The notes under the pieces are model-generated. The model was not told the origin of the DNA. It did no database searches and saw only the letters and a list, made by a program, of their open reading frames with translations. 64,000 nt of DNA from Arthrobacter celericrescens. GTDB lineage: Bacteria; Actinomycetota; Actinomycetes; Actinomycetales; Micrococcaceae. Below, in pieces: positions 45,055 to 53,648 of the stretch. The stretch lies in contig NZ_QYLP01000050.1 of the NCBI RefSeq assembly GCF_003614925.1, forward strand, positions 62,001 through 126,000, written 5' to 3'. Each line of letters opens with the position of its first letter. The stretch's first letter is position 1. Position numbers and translations under genes: made by a program.

Positions 45055-45157
45055 CCGGGAATCCGGCCGGGCGGCCCCCTACCGCCGGGTAAGAACAGTG
45101 CGTATGCTTGCCTGATCCATAACGGATGGACCATGCCCCAAACGGAGGGAGCGGGCC

Positions 45158-45376
45158 ATGACAGATAAGAGCAGCGACGCCGGCGGCCAGGGAATGATCG
45201 TCAACCCGAAACCGACAGTGGAGAACCAGGACTGGGACGGGGACGACGCCGACCGCGCCGACCGCCTGCGCTTCGAGGAAGAGCAGGCCATGATCCGCGA
45301 GCAATCCGAGGCCCGGGCGGCGGCAAAAGCCGCGGCCGAGGCGAAGGACCAAAAGGACCAGAAGGACGCCAGCTAA
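45158..45376 (+). CDS. Small hydrophilic protein
   Basis: 72 residues, charged, no hydrophobic core, ending KDQKDQKDAS. ATG preceded by GGAGGGAGCGGG, strong ribosome site. No motif recognised. Possibly a nucleic acid-related or regulatory small protein typical of actinobacteria. Confidence 0.6.
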   Translation: MTDKSSDAGGQGMIVNPKPTVENQDWDGDDADRADRLRFEEEQAMIREQSEARAAAKAAAEAKDQKDQKDAS

Positions 45377-45406
45377 GCGTCGTCCTGGCTAAGCGTCGTC
45401 CCGCGG

Positions 45407-46456
45407 TCAGCGGACGCGCACCAGCAATGACCGCGCTTCCACCTTGACGGTGACTTCCGTCGCCGCGCCGGCGGGGTCGCCGTCAAGCTGTGTGGCCATC
45501 GGCTCGGAGCTGCGGATTACCACCTTCCCCGAACGGTAGAAGTTCATCACCGGCAGGTTCCTGTTGTGCTTGAACAGCACCTTGGCGTACATGGCGAGCC
45601 AGCCGATGGCGCTGCGCGGGCTCATCACCACCACGTCCAGCATGCCGTCGTCGATCATGGCCTCAGGGATGAAATCGATGCCACCCGGGATCAGCCCGCA
45701 GTTGGCGAACAGCACGCTGCGGATCTTCCGGGACTGTTCCGGCTCGCCGTCCAGGGAGATGCTGACGCGCTTGCGCCGGCCCGGCAGGTGCCGCACGCCG
45801 GCCTCGGTGTACGCAAGCCAGCCCACGGCCTTCTTAAGGCCGGCGTTGGTGTCGCCCACCACCTCGGCGTCCAGGCCCATGCCGGCGATGACCAGGAAGA
45901 CGTGTTCGGAGGATTCGCCGGTCCGGCTGTTGGTGATGCCCATCCGGGCGGTGTCGATGTAGCGCTGATGGCCGAACAGGGCCGTGTGGACGTTGCCGCG
46001 GAGGTCGCTGACGTCCAGGTCGAGGTTGCGGGCCAGCAGGTTGCCGGTCCCCAACGGAACCAGTCCCATCGGGGTGGCGGTTCCCGCGAGGGCCTCGGCC
46101 ACCACCCGCACGGTGCCGTCACCGCCGCCCACCAGGACGACGTCGGCCCCGTAGTCGAGCGCCGCGCGGGCCTGGGCATGGCCGGGATCCTCAGCCGTGG
46201 TTTCGAAGAAGGCCGGCGCATCCCAGCCGGCCAGCTCGCAGGCATCGGCGATCTCGCGCCGGGCATCTTCCGAGTGGCCCTTCACCGGGTTCAGTACCAC
46301 GGCCACCTTCTGGGCGCCGGGCATCGGCCTGTGGGATGCACCGCGCACCGCGCTCCGGATGTGCCGGGCCTTGAGCCGGCGCACACCCCACCAGCTGGAG
46401 ACCAGGAAAACCACCATGCCCCCAGCGAGAACCGCATAAAGGATCCAGTCGCCCAT
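45407..46456 (-). CDS. Diacylglycerol kinase-family lipid kinase
   Basis: 349 residues. One N-terminal membrane segment (WILYAVLAGGMVVFLVSSWWG), then the DAGK catalytic domain with VVLNPVKG and VLVGGGDGTVRVVAEALAG (GGGDGT at 110-115), PLGTGNLLARNL and the C-terminal PEAMIDDGMLDVVVM. Phosphorylates diacylglycerol or a related lipid/sphingoid acceptor for membrane recycling. Convergent with the upstream small gene. Confidence 0.92.
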   Translation of the reverse strand: MGDWILYAVLAGGMVVFLVSSWWGVRRLKARHIRSAVRGASHRPMPGAQKVAVVLNPVKGHSEDARREIADACELAGWDAPAFFETTAEDPGHAQARAALDYGADVVLVGGGDGTVRVVAEALAGTATPMGLVPLGTGNLLARNLDLDVSDLRGNVHTALFGHQRYIDTARMGITNSRTGESSEHVFLVIAGMGLDAEVVGDTNAGLKKAVGWLAYTEAGVRHLPGRRKRVSISLDGEPEQSRKIRSVLFANCGLIPGGIDFIPEAMIDDGMLDVVVMSPRSAIGWLAMYAKVLFKHNRNLPVMNFYRSGKVVIRSSEPMATQLDGDPAGAATEVTVKVEARSLLVRVR

Positions 46457-46569
46457 GATGCTCCAAGATTATCCCGGCGCGCCGTCCTTCCGGACCGCGC
46501 GGGGACCGGGGGGAGCACCGGGGGGCGCAATGACCGCGGAGGGCGCCTGCGATTAGATACCCTTGTCAG

Positions 46570-47850
46570 GTGATCGACGTAAAAGACCTCAGCGAAAACC
46601 CGGACAAGTTCCGCGCCAGCCAGCACGCCCGCGGAGCGGACGAGTCCCTGGTGGATGCGATCATCTCCGCCGACGCAGAACGCCGGGCCGCGCTGATCCA
46701 CTTCGAAACCCTTCGCGCCGAGCAGAACGCCTTCGGGAAGAAGGTCGCCCAAGCCAAGGGCGAAGAGAAGCAGGCCCTGCTGTCCGAGGTCAAGGAGCTC
46801 GCCAACGCCGTGAAGGCCGCCTCGGCTGACGCCGATGCCGCCCAGGCCAAGCACGACGAACTCCTGCGCATCATCCCCAACCTCATCATCGACGGCGTGC
46901 CCGAAGGCGGCGAGGACGACTTCGTGGTGGTCAAGACGGTCGGCACTCCGCGCGAATTCCCGGACTTCGAGCCGAAGGACCACCTGGAAATCGGCGAACT
47001 CATCGGCGCGATCGACATGGAACGCGGCGCCAAGGTTTCCGGTGCCCGCTTCTACTTCCTCAAGGGCGTGGGCGCTCGCCTGGAGATGGCCCTGCTGCAG
47101 ATGGCCATGGACCAGGCTATCGAGGCCGGTTTCGTTCCGATGATCACCCCCACCCTGGTACGTCCGGAGACCATGCAGGGTACCGGCTTCGATGTGAAGC
47201 ACGACGCCGAGATCTACCGTCTCGCCGAAGACGACCTTTACCTTGTGGGCACCTCCGAGGTGGCCCTGGCCGGCTACCACGCGGACGAGATCCTGGACCT
47301 CTCCGGCGGCCCCATCCGCTACGCAGGCCAGAGCTCCTGCTACCGCCGCGAGGCCGGGTCGCACGGCAAGGACACCCGCGGCATCATCCGCGTCCACCAG
47401 TTCAACAAGGTGGAGATGTTCATCTACACCACGGTGGAAGAGGCCGAGGCCGAGCACGATCGCCTGCTCGCCTGGGAAGAGGAAATGCTGGCCAAGTGCG
47501 AGCTGCCCTACCGCGTGATCGACACCGCCGCAGGCGACCTCGGCATGTCCGCGGCCCGCAAGTTCGACTGCGAAGCCTGGGTCCCCACGCAGCAGGCCTA
47601 CCGCGAGCTCACTTCCACCTCCAACTGCACCACGTTCCAGGCCCGCCGCCTCAACGTGCGCGAACGCGCCTTCGCCGAGGACGGTACGCCCAAGGGCACC
47701 CGCGCCGTGGCCACGCTGAACGGCACCCTGGCCACCACGCGCTGGATCGTGGCCATCCTGGAGCACCACCAGAACCCGGACGGCTCCGTCAATGTCCCCA
47801 AGGCACTGCAGAAGTACCTGGGCGGCCTTGAGGTGCTTCCGGTCCTGTAG
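46570..47850 (+). CDS. serS: Seryl-tRNA synthetase
   Basis: 426 residues, class II aaRS. N-terminal coiled-coil arm (about 30-110: [29 protein letters not shown]), then motif 2/3 blocks: [29 protein letters not shown] and [30 protein letters not shown]. Charges tRNA-Ser with serine. GTG start with TAGATA -10 a few bases upstream; likely short leader. Confidence 0.97.
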   Translation: MIDVKDLSENPDKFRASQHARGADESLVDAIISADAERRAALIHFETLRAEQNAFGKKVAQAKGEEKQALLSEVKELANAVKAASADADAAQAKHDELLRIIPNLIIDGVPEGGEDDFVVVKTVGTPREFPDFEPKDHLEIGELIGAIDMERGAKVSGARFYFLKGVGARLEMALLQMAMDQAIEAGFVPMITPTLVRPETMQGTGFDVKHDAEIYRLAEDDLYLVGTSEVALAGYHADEILDLSGGPIRYAGQSSCYRREAGSHGKDTRGIIRVHQFNKVEMFIYTTVEEAEAEHDRLLAWEEEMLAKCELPYRVIDTAAGDLGMSAARKFDCEAWVPTQQAYRELTSTSNCTTFQARRLNVRERAFAEDGTPKGTRAVATLNGTLATTRWIVAILEHHQNPDGSVNVPKALQKYLGGLEVLPVL

Positions 47851-48071
47851 GGGCGGGGATCGTGGGATTCCTCGCGGCAGCCGTTACCGGTCCCGCGCGC
47901 GATAGCCTCTGGGGGCAGCTCCAGCACGGAGTGGAACCATACCTCCGGAAGTAGGCAGCGTCGGTGGGGGCGGGGCAGGGTACCCGCGCCCCCAAGTCTT
48001 CACGGCGAATTCATCCTCTGCTGTGGGCTCGGTCCTAGTGGCTGTCGGTGGGCTCTGCGACACTAAGGACC
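47851..48071. other. Intergenic region after serS with G+C-rich hairpin
   Basis: Contains a TGGGGGCGGG...CCCGCGCCCCCA hairpin at about 47966-47995 (2-nt bulge). No U-tract and no tRNA. Otherwise nothing identified. Confidence 0.3.
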
Positions 48072-48917
48072 ATGACTACTTTGACTGACTCCTCAGTCGC
48101 TGGCATCGATGACCAGCGGAATGCAAACCACAAGCTCATGATCGCCCTGGACGTGGACGGCACCCTCGTGGACCACGACGGCCACATGTCGCCCGGCGTC
48201 CGTGAGGCCGCCAGGGGCGTTGTCGCGCAAGGCCACGACGTCCTCATCGCCACCGGCCGTTCCCTCAACGCCACCCTGCCCGTGATCGAGCAGATCGGCC
48301 TGGAACGCGGCTACGCGGTGTGCTGCAACGGCGGCGTGACCCTCCGCCTGGACCCGGCCCTGGACACCGGCTACGAGATCATCCACAAGGCCACCTTCGA
48401 TCCCGCCCCGGCCCTCAAGGCCCTGCGCGAACGGCTTCCCTCCGCCAAGTACGCACTTGAGGACGAGGAAGGCAACTTCCTCTCCACCGAGCGCTTCCAG
48501 GACGCCAGCTTCGGCGTCGAGGCCGTCGGCGTCGACTTCCAGACCATGCTGGATGCGACCGCGGTGCGCGTGGTCGTCTTCAGCAGCGAGAACACTCCGG
48601 AGGAGTTCTCCACCGCCATCCGGCAGATCGGCCTCTCCGGCGTCACCTACTCGGTCGGCTGGACCGCCTGGCTGGACATTGCCGCCGCCGGCGTCACCAA
48701 GGCCAGCGCCCTGGAACAACTCCGCCGCCGGCTCGGCACCCACCGCAGCCACACGCTCGCCGTCGGCGACGGCCGCAACGACATCGAGATGCTCGAATGG
48801 GCCGGCCGCGGCGTCGCTATGGGCCAGGCCCCGGAGGAAGTGATCGCCGCAGCGGATGAGGTCACCGCTTCCGTGTACGACGACGGCGCCGCCACCGTCC
48901 TGCGCGGCCTCCTGTAA
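48072..48917 (+). CDS. HAD superfamily (Cof-type) phosphatase
   Basis: 281 residues. Motif I MIALDVDGTLVDHDG, motif II VLIATGRS, lysine in GVTKASALEQL, and motif IV VGDGRNDIEMLEWAGRG. Cap is Cof IIB-like. ATG at 48072 with AAGGA upstream; a short extension from 48048 is possible. Substrate unknown; third Cof-type protein of the window. Confidence 0.9.
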   Translation: MTTLTDSSVAGIDDQRNANHKLMIALDVDGTLVDHDGHMSPGVREAARGVVAQGHDVLIATGRSLNATLPVIEQIGLERGYAVCCNGGVTLRLDPALDTGYEIIHKATFDPAPALKALRERLPSAKYALEDEEGNFLSTERFQDASFGVEAVGVDFQTMLDATAVRVVVFSSENTPEEFSTAIRQIGLSGVTYSVGWTAWLDIAAAGVTKASALEQLRRRLGTHRSHTLAVGDGRNDIEMLEWAGRGVAMGQAPEEVIAAADEVTASVYDDGAATVLRGLL

Positions 48918-48953
48918 GGGCCGCACGGCTCCGCGGGCCAGCCCGGAACCGGG

Positions 48954-49694
48954 CTACGTGAAGTGCGTTGCGATGGGTCCGCCGCCGGCCTTGTCGACGA
49001 TGGCCTGGGCTACGTCCCGGAGCTTGACGTTCCGGTTGCTTGAGGCTTTTTTGATGATTTCCATGGCTTCGGCCTGGCTGCACCGGTTCTGGGCGATGAT
49101 GATGCCTGTTGCGACGTCGATGACGGTCCGGGACGTCATCGCGGCACGGAGGTTCGCCGCGGTCTGGCTGTGCTGCGCGATGAGGACGGCCAGGCGGAGT
49201 CCCTTGGACGCTTGCTGGACGTAGTCCGTTGCCCGTTGGATCGCTGCCTCGTCAAAGCCATTCACGGTTTCGGAGTAGAGATTCAAGCCGGCCTTGGCAG
49301 TGTCGTCAGGGAGTTGGAACGGCACGGCCAGCACGGACCGGATGCCGTTCTTGGCCGCCACCTCGGTGTAATCGGGCCAGGTTTCGTCCTTTTCGAGGTC
49401 GGGGATGTGGATCAGGACCCCTGTCCGCGAGGCCGTGAGGCACGGCCCTTCTTCGAACTGGTACTGCAGTTCATCGAGCAGCAGGGCGCGCTCGTCGCTG
49501 CTGGCCACCGTGGTGGCTGAGTGATGGCGGAGCATGGTCACCCCGCAGAAAACCCTGGCTTCGGGCGAACCGAGTGCGGCTGCCGAGTGGCGCGCCAACT
49601 CAGTAAGGAAGGCCTCGACATCGGGCGTATCGAGGAGCAGGTCCTGGATGTCCGCGGCCACAAGCTGCGTGTCTGTTGCTGGCTGCTCTTCCAT
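48954..49694 (-). CDS. GAF-ANTAR domain regulator
   Basis: 246 residues. N-terminal GAF sensory domain (about 25-165: EDLLLDTPDV-like start, GVLIHIPDLEKDETWPDY, VPFQLPDDTAKAGLNLYSE) and a C-terminal ANTAR RNA-binding helix bundle (about 180-240: LRAAMTSRTVIDVATGIIIAQNRCSQAEAMEIIKKASSNRNVKLRDVAQAIV). ANTAR proteins bind dual hairpins in nascent RNA and prevent termination. ATG at 49694 has a GGAG site. Divergent from a SigB/SigF-like sigma gene, suggesting linked stress control. Confidence 0.9.
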   Translation of the reverse strand: MEEQPATDTQLVAADIQDLLLDTPDVEAFLTELARHSAAALGSPEARVFCGVTMLRHHSATTVASSDERALLLDELQYQFEEGPCLTASRTGVLIHIPDLEKDETWPDYTEVAAKNGIRSVLAVPFQLPDDTAKAGLNLYSETVNGFDEAAIQRATDYVQQASKGLRLAVLIAQHSQTAANLRAAMTSRTVIDVATGIIIAQNRCSQAEAMEIIKKASSNRNVKLRDVAQAIVDKAGGGPIATHFT

Positions 49695-49807
49695 GTGGAT
49701 CTCCGATCCTGGACAACCGTTGAAAGCCATTGATAAGTATGCTTCTCTTTTAGGGAGTCTTGCAACCGGCTCACCCTCTTTATGCGTATGCCTAAGGGTG
49801 AACCCAC

Positions 49808-50560
49808 GTGCAGCAAGCCCAGTCAATGCCTTCCTCCGAAAGTACCATCCGGCAGAGCTTCCGGGATGGTTTGGTGTTGGATCACCTGAATCTCGCGAAG
49901 GCCATCGCCTCCCGGTATACGGCGCACAATCACGACCTTGAAGATCTTCGCCAGGTTGCGTACATGGGTTTGATCAAGGCCGCCCGCGGATATGACGATT
50001 CCAAGGGCGTCGGCTTCCCGGCGTACGCCATTCCAACGATCGCGGGCGAGGTGAAGAGGTACCTTCGGGACCACTCCTGGGTGGTGCGGCCGCCGCGGCC
50101 CGTCCAGGACTTGCGGCGCCAAGTGCTGGCCCGGGCCGAGGAGATGACCCAGTCTTTGCAGCGCTCCCCGTCTCCGGAGGAGGTGGCGGCTGAGCTGGAC
50201 ATGGATCCTCGCCACGTGCGCGAAGCCCTAGTGGCTGGCACCAGCAAGCGGCCCGATTCGCTGGATGCCCCGGCGGGAGAAGACGGGGACGGTCTCCAAG
50301 GCCTGTTGCCGGGGGTCGGTGCATCCGGTGACCGGCTGGAGGACCTCCTTGCACTGCGGATTGCCATCCGGAGCCTCCCGGCAGAGGACCGCCGCCTGTT
50401 GTACCGGCGCTACTACCTGGAGGAAACGCAGGCCGCCATCGCCGCGACGCTGGGGACGTCCCAGGTGCAGGTCTCGCGGAAACTCGCAAAGATTCTGGTT
50501 GCCCTCCAGGCCCAACTGCTCGACGACGAAACCCGCCTCCGCGAGCGAGCCGTGCCTTAA
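49808..50560 (+). CDS. SigB/SigF-type alternative sigma factor
   Basis: 250 residues. Region 2 (LNLAKAIASRYTAHNHDLEDLRQVAYMGLIKAARGYDDSKGVGFPAYAIPTIAGEVKRYLRDHSW), region 3 (SPSPEEVAAELDMDPRHVREAL), region 4 (RSLPAEDRRLLYRRYYLEETQAAIAATLGTSQVQVSRKLAKIL). Stress-type sigma factor of the SigB/SigF group. No anti-sigma/anti-anti-sigma genes beside it; control is elsewhere. GTG at 49808 or ATG at 49826 as start; no strong ribosome site. Confidence 0.9.
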   Translation: MQQAQSMPSSESTIRQSFRDGLVLDHLNLAKAIASRYTAHNHDLEDLRQVAYMGLIKAARGYDDSKGVGFPAYAIPTIAGEVKRYLRDHSWVVRPPRPVQDLRRQVLARAEEMTQSLQRSPSPEEVAAELDMDPRHVREALVAGTSKRPDSLDAPAGEDGDGLQGLLPGVGASGDRLEDLLALRIAIRSLPAEDRRLLYRRYYLEETQAAIAATLGTSQVQVSRKLAKILVALQAQLLDDETRLRERAVP

Positions 50561-50620
50561 GTACGGCAGCCCGGGACCGGGCGTCAGGTCCAGCGGCACG
50601 AAACTTCCCGCCGTCGTGAT

Positions 50621-50645
50621 GTTTAGGACGGCGTGAACCGGGGAA
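50621..50645 (+). promoter_or_regulatory. Possible SigB-type promoter upstream of the glycosyltransferase operon
   Basis: GTTTAG (50621-50626), 13-bp spacer, GGGGAA (50640-50645); compare sigma-B GTTTAA-N12-15-GGGTAT. A perfect GGGTAT also lies at 50652-50657 without a good partner. The GGGGAA could alternatively serve as ribosome site for the short ORF at 50656. Confidence 0.3.
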
Positions 50646-50655
50646 CGTTGCGGGT

Positions 50656-50712
50656 ATGGGAGCAACCGGACCGCGTGCAAGCGTGGATGAGCTTTTGGGT
50701 GCGCGCGGATGA
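50656..50712 (+). CDS. Putative 18-residue leader peptide coupled to the glycosyltransferase gene
   Basis: ATG 50656 encodes MGATGPRASVDELLGARG and its stop TGA overlaps the ATG of the GT9 gene (ATGA at 50709-50712). The GT9 gene itself has no ribosome site, so translation may be coupled through this short frame. Too short to be certain. Confidence 0.35.
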   Translation: MGATGPRASVDELLGARG

Positions 50713-51791
50713 GCCGCGTCCTGGTAGCCAGGCTGGGCAGTATGGGCGACGTGCTCATTTCCGGGCCTGCGCTGCGTGCCGTCGCCAACGGAAGCAGGAC
50801 TGACGGAAGCCGCCCCAACGACGTCGTGCTGCTCTGCGGGCCGGAAGGGGCGGACGCGGGGGAGATGCTCCCGGGTGTCACCGAAGTCCACACCTGGTCC
50901 TGCCCCTGGAACGCGAACCCGTCACCGGCCGTCACCGCCGGGGTGGCCGATGAACTGCTTGGGTTCGTCCGCAGTTCCCGGATTGAGGAAGCCGTAATCC
51001 TCACGTCCTTCCACCAATCGCCCCTGCCGCTGGCGATGCTCCTGCGCCTGGCCGGCGTCGGACGGATCACGGGTGCCGCCACGGACGGCGCCGGTTCCCT
51101 GTTGGACGTCCGGCTCACTCCCGGCGAAGACTTCCCTGAAGACCAGGCCGAAGCCGCCCGTGCCTTGGCCATCGCGCGGGCTGCAGGTTTCAAGCTGCCC
51201 CATGGTGATGACGGCAAGCTGCATATCAACCGGTCGCCGGACGACCTCGTCAAAGAACGCTCGGACGAGGGGCCCTACATCGTGGTCCATCCCGGCGCGG
51301 CAGCACCGGCCAGGGCATGGCCGGTGCTGCACCACGCAGCCACAGTCGAACTCCTCGAAGCCGAAGGTCACCGGGTCGTGGTCACGGGAGGCCCCGCCGA
51401 AGCTTCCCTCACGGCAACGGTGGCAGGGCCTTCTGCCCGCAACCACGGCGGCCGGACCAGCCTCCGCACGCTCGCGGCGCTCCTGGCGGGGGCCGCCGTC
51501 GTGGTCACCGGCGATACGGGACCCGCCCATCTGGCCGCCGCCGTCGGGACGCCCGTGGTGTGCCTTTTCTCGCCGGTGGTCCCGGCCATCCGCTGGGCGC
51601 CGTACGGGGTGCCGATGGAACTGCTGGGTGACCAGGAAGCGGCCTGCAAGGGCACCCGGGCGCGGACGTGTCCCGTTCCGGGCCATCCATGCCTGAGCTC
51701 AGTGACCCCCGATCAGGTTTTGGAGGCCGTGAAGCGGCTGCTCGGAGGCGTGTCCTCCCTTGCCACCCGACGAAAGGTGCGGAGCTCATGA
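50709..51791 (+). CDS. Glycosyltransferase family 9 (heptosyltransferase-like)
   Basis: 360 residues. N-terminal RVLVARLGSMGDVLISGPALRAV and C-terminal VVTGDTGPAHLAAAVGTPVVCLFSP match the ADP-heptose:LPS heptosyltransferase family (GT9). In a Gram-positive, GT9 members probably transfer a heptose or other sugar to a cell-surface or small acceptor. First gene of a three-gene operon with 4-bp overlaps. Confidence 0.85.
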   Translation: MSRVLVARLGSMGDVLISGPALRAVANGSRTDGSRPNDVVLLCGPEGADAGEMLPGVTEVHTWSCPWNANPSPAVTAGVADELLGFVRSSRIEEAVILTSFHQSPLPLAMLLRLAGVGRITGAATDGAGSLLDVRLTPGEDFPEDQAEAARALAIARAAGFKLPHGDDGKLHINRSPDDLVKERSDEGPYIVVHPGAAAPARAWPVLHHAATVELLEAEGHRVVVTGGPAEASLTATVAGPSARNHGGRTSLRTLAALLAGAAVVVTGDTGPAHLAAAVGTPVVCLFSPVVPAIRWAPYGVPMELLGDQEAACKGTRARTCPVPGHPCLSSVTPDQVLEAVKRLLGGVSSLATRRKVRSS

Positions 51792-52879
51792 GAATACTGG
51801 TGTGGCACGTCCACGGCGGTTGGCTGGAGGCATTCGTCAAGGGCCGGCATGAATACCTGATTCCGGCGGATTCCGACGGCGGTCGGTGGGGTTTGGAGCG
51901 CGGGGGACGTGAGTGGCCGGTCAGCGTGCAGGAAATAGACCTTGCCGCTATTGATCCGGACAGTGTGGACGTCGTAGTGCTCCAGCGGCCAGGGGAGATC
52001 GCTGCAGTGGCCTGGGCGCTGCGGCGCCAACCGGGAGTCGATCTGCCGGCCGTCTACGTGGAGCACGACGCACCCAGGATCGGTGTCCCATTCGCACGGC
52101 ACCCGATGGCCGATCAACACACCATTCCCGTGGTCCACGTGACCCATTTCAACCAGCTGATCTGGGACACAGGCTCGGCCAGGACCACGGTGATAGAGCA
52201 CGGCATCCCGGACCCCGGGCGGCTCGACACGGGAGAACGCGAAGAGATGGGCGTGGTGGTAAACGAACCGGTGAAGCGCGGCCGGGTGACGGGCACGGAC
52301 CTGCTGCCCGGCTTCGCCAGGGTGGGGCCGCTGCGGGTGTTCGGCACGGCGACGGAGGCGCTGCCCGACGCCTTGAACCTCACGGGCCACGGACCCGGCA
52401 AGGAGCAGCTCCTCATCGCAGGGGATGTTGCGGCTCCGCAACTCCACCGCCAGCTCTCGCGCTGCAGGCTCTACCTCCACCTGTTCCGCTGGACGTCGCT
52501 GGGACGTGGCCTCCTGGAGGCGATGCACCTGGGCATGCCCGTCGTGGCGTTGGGCACCACGGAGACACATCGTGCGGTGCCGCGCGGCGCGGGGTTGGTT
52601 TCCAACGACGTGGGCGAACTCCAGGTGTTTGTGCGCCGCCTCCTCGATGATCCGGACGATGCCTACGCCATGGGGCTGGTGGCCCGGGAGGCGGCGTTGG
52701 AGCGCTACGGCCTGGGGAAGTTCCTGAATGCCTGGGACGAGCTCCTGGCCGAGCTGGGCGCGGGCCGCAGGCAACACCGCCAGCCTTCCGCGGACGCGCC
52801 GATGAAGATCCCCATGGTTTCGGACCATGAAGCCAACCCTTCCAGTGCGAAGGAATCACCACCGAAAGGAACCGCATGA
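51788..52879 (+). CDS. Glycosyltransferase (GT4-like)
   Basis: 363 residues. N-terminal MRILVWHVHGGWLEAFVKG, then DVVVLQRPGEI, and a C-terminal GT-B like region: GRGLLEAMHLGMPVVALGTTETHRAVPRGAGLVSNDVGELQ, matching GT4-type donor binding (E-x7-E variant). Acceptor unknown. ATG overlaps the previous stop (ATGA) and its stop overlaps the next start (ATGA). Confidence 0.85.
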   Translation: MRILVWHVHGGWLEAFVKGRHEYLIPADSDGGRWGLERGGREWPVSVQEIDLAAIDPDSVDVVVLQRPGEIAAVAWALRRQPGVDLPAVYVEHDAPRIGVPFARHPMADQHTIPVVHVTHFNQLIWDTGSARTTVIEHGIPDPGRLDTGEREEMGVVVNEPVKRGRVTGTDLLPGFARVGPLRVFGTATEALPDALNLTGHGPGKEQLLIAGDVAAPQLHRQLSRCRLYLHLFRWTSLGRGLLEAMHLGMPVVALGTTETHRAVPRGAGLVSNDVGELQVFVRRLLDDPDDAYAMGLVAREAALERYGLGKFLNAWDELLAELGAGRRQHRQPSADAPMKIPMVSDHEANPSSAKESPPKGTA

Positions 52880-53571
52880 AAAAGCATCCACCCGGCCGCA
52901 TCATCGTGACCGGGGGCGGCTCCGGCCTCGGGGCCGCGATCGTCGAAGTCATCCTCGACGCTGGAGGGACGCCGTTCGTCTTCGACCACGATGTCAGCAA
53001 GGTGTCGGGCGTGAAGTCGTTGCAAGTGGACGTCTCCAACCGGGATGCCGTGGAGAAGGCAGTCCATGAGGCGGCCGAGAGCCTCGGCGGCATCGACGGC
53101 GTGGTGACGGCGGCCGGCATCGACCGCAGGGGCACGCTCGGGGACATCCCTGCAGACGAATGGGAACAGGTCATCGGCGTAAACCTCGTGGGCACTGTTT
53201 CCGTGGTGCGCGCCGCGCTGCCCTATCTCAAGGAATCCCACGGTCGTGCCACCACCATCGCATCCACCCTTGGAATCCGCGCCGTGCCGGAAGCCACGGC
53301 ATACTGTGCTGCGGAATTCGGCATCATCGGGTTCAGCCGCGCGCTCGCGGCGGAAACCCGGGGAACCATCGGCGTCACCACCATCATCCCGGGCAGAATG
53401 AAGACCCGCGCCTTTGACCACAGCGATGACCAATACAAGCCGCCGGCCGGGTCCATGCTCAACGATCCCGAAGACGTGGCCCATGCAGTGGTGTTTGCGC
53501 TGTCCCAGCCAATCGGCAGCGAGGTGCGTGAACTGGTCATCTGCCCCGCAGAGGAAGCCTCGTGGCCGTAG
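52876..53571 (+). CDS. SDR-family protein lacking the catalytic Lys
   Basis: 231 residues. Rossmann fold with VTGGGSGLGAA (NAD(P) binding), TAAGIDR (NNAG region), Ser130 in TIASTLG and Tyr143 in TAYCAAEFG. The SDR Tyr-x3-Lys is here Tyr143-Cys-Ala-Ala-Glu147: the catalytic Lys is Glu. Either an inactive paralogue acting as a binding protein or a specialised dehydratase/epimerase-like SDR. Third gene of the glycosyltransferase operon. Confidence 0.8.
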   Translation: MKKHPPGRIIVTGGGSGLGAAIVEVILDAGGTPFVFDHDVSKVSGVKSLQVDVSNRDAVEKAVHEAAESLGGIDGVVTAAGIDRRGTLGDIPADEWEQVIGVNLVGTVSVVRAALPYLKESHGRATTIASTLGIRAVPEATAYCAAEFGIIGFSRALAAETRGTIGVTTIIPGRMKTRAFDHSDDQYKPPAGSMLNDPEDVAHAVVFALSQPIGSEVRELVICPAEEASWP

Positions 53572-53599
53572 CCACTTCCTGAACAGCGCCGGCCACGGT

Positions 53600-53628
53600 G
53601 GTGCCCCCCGATTGGGGGTGGGGGCACC
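53600..53628. terminator. Hairpin between convergent SDR and FUSC-type genes
   Basis: GGTGCCCCC (53600-53608) pairs perfectly with GGGGGCACC (53620-53628) around an 11-nt loop; no clear U-tract. Confidence 0.45.
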
Positions 53629-53648
53629 GTCGTCGCCGACGCCAAGAC

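Noticed and set aside
47930..48000. Possible structured RNA after serS
   Set aside because: Only a bulged G+C-rich hairpin is visible, with no tRNA T-loop, riboswitch core or U-tract.
52876..53571. Ordinary SDR dehydrogenase
   Set aside because: The Tyr-x3-Lys catalytic motif is not intact, so a normal SDR reaction is not claimed.
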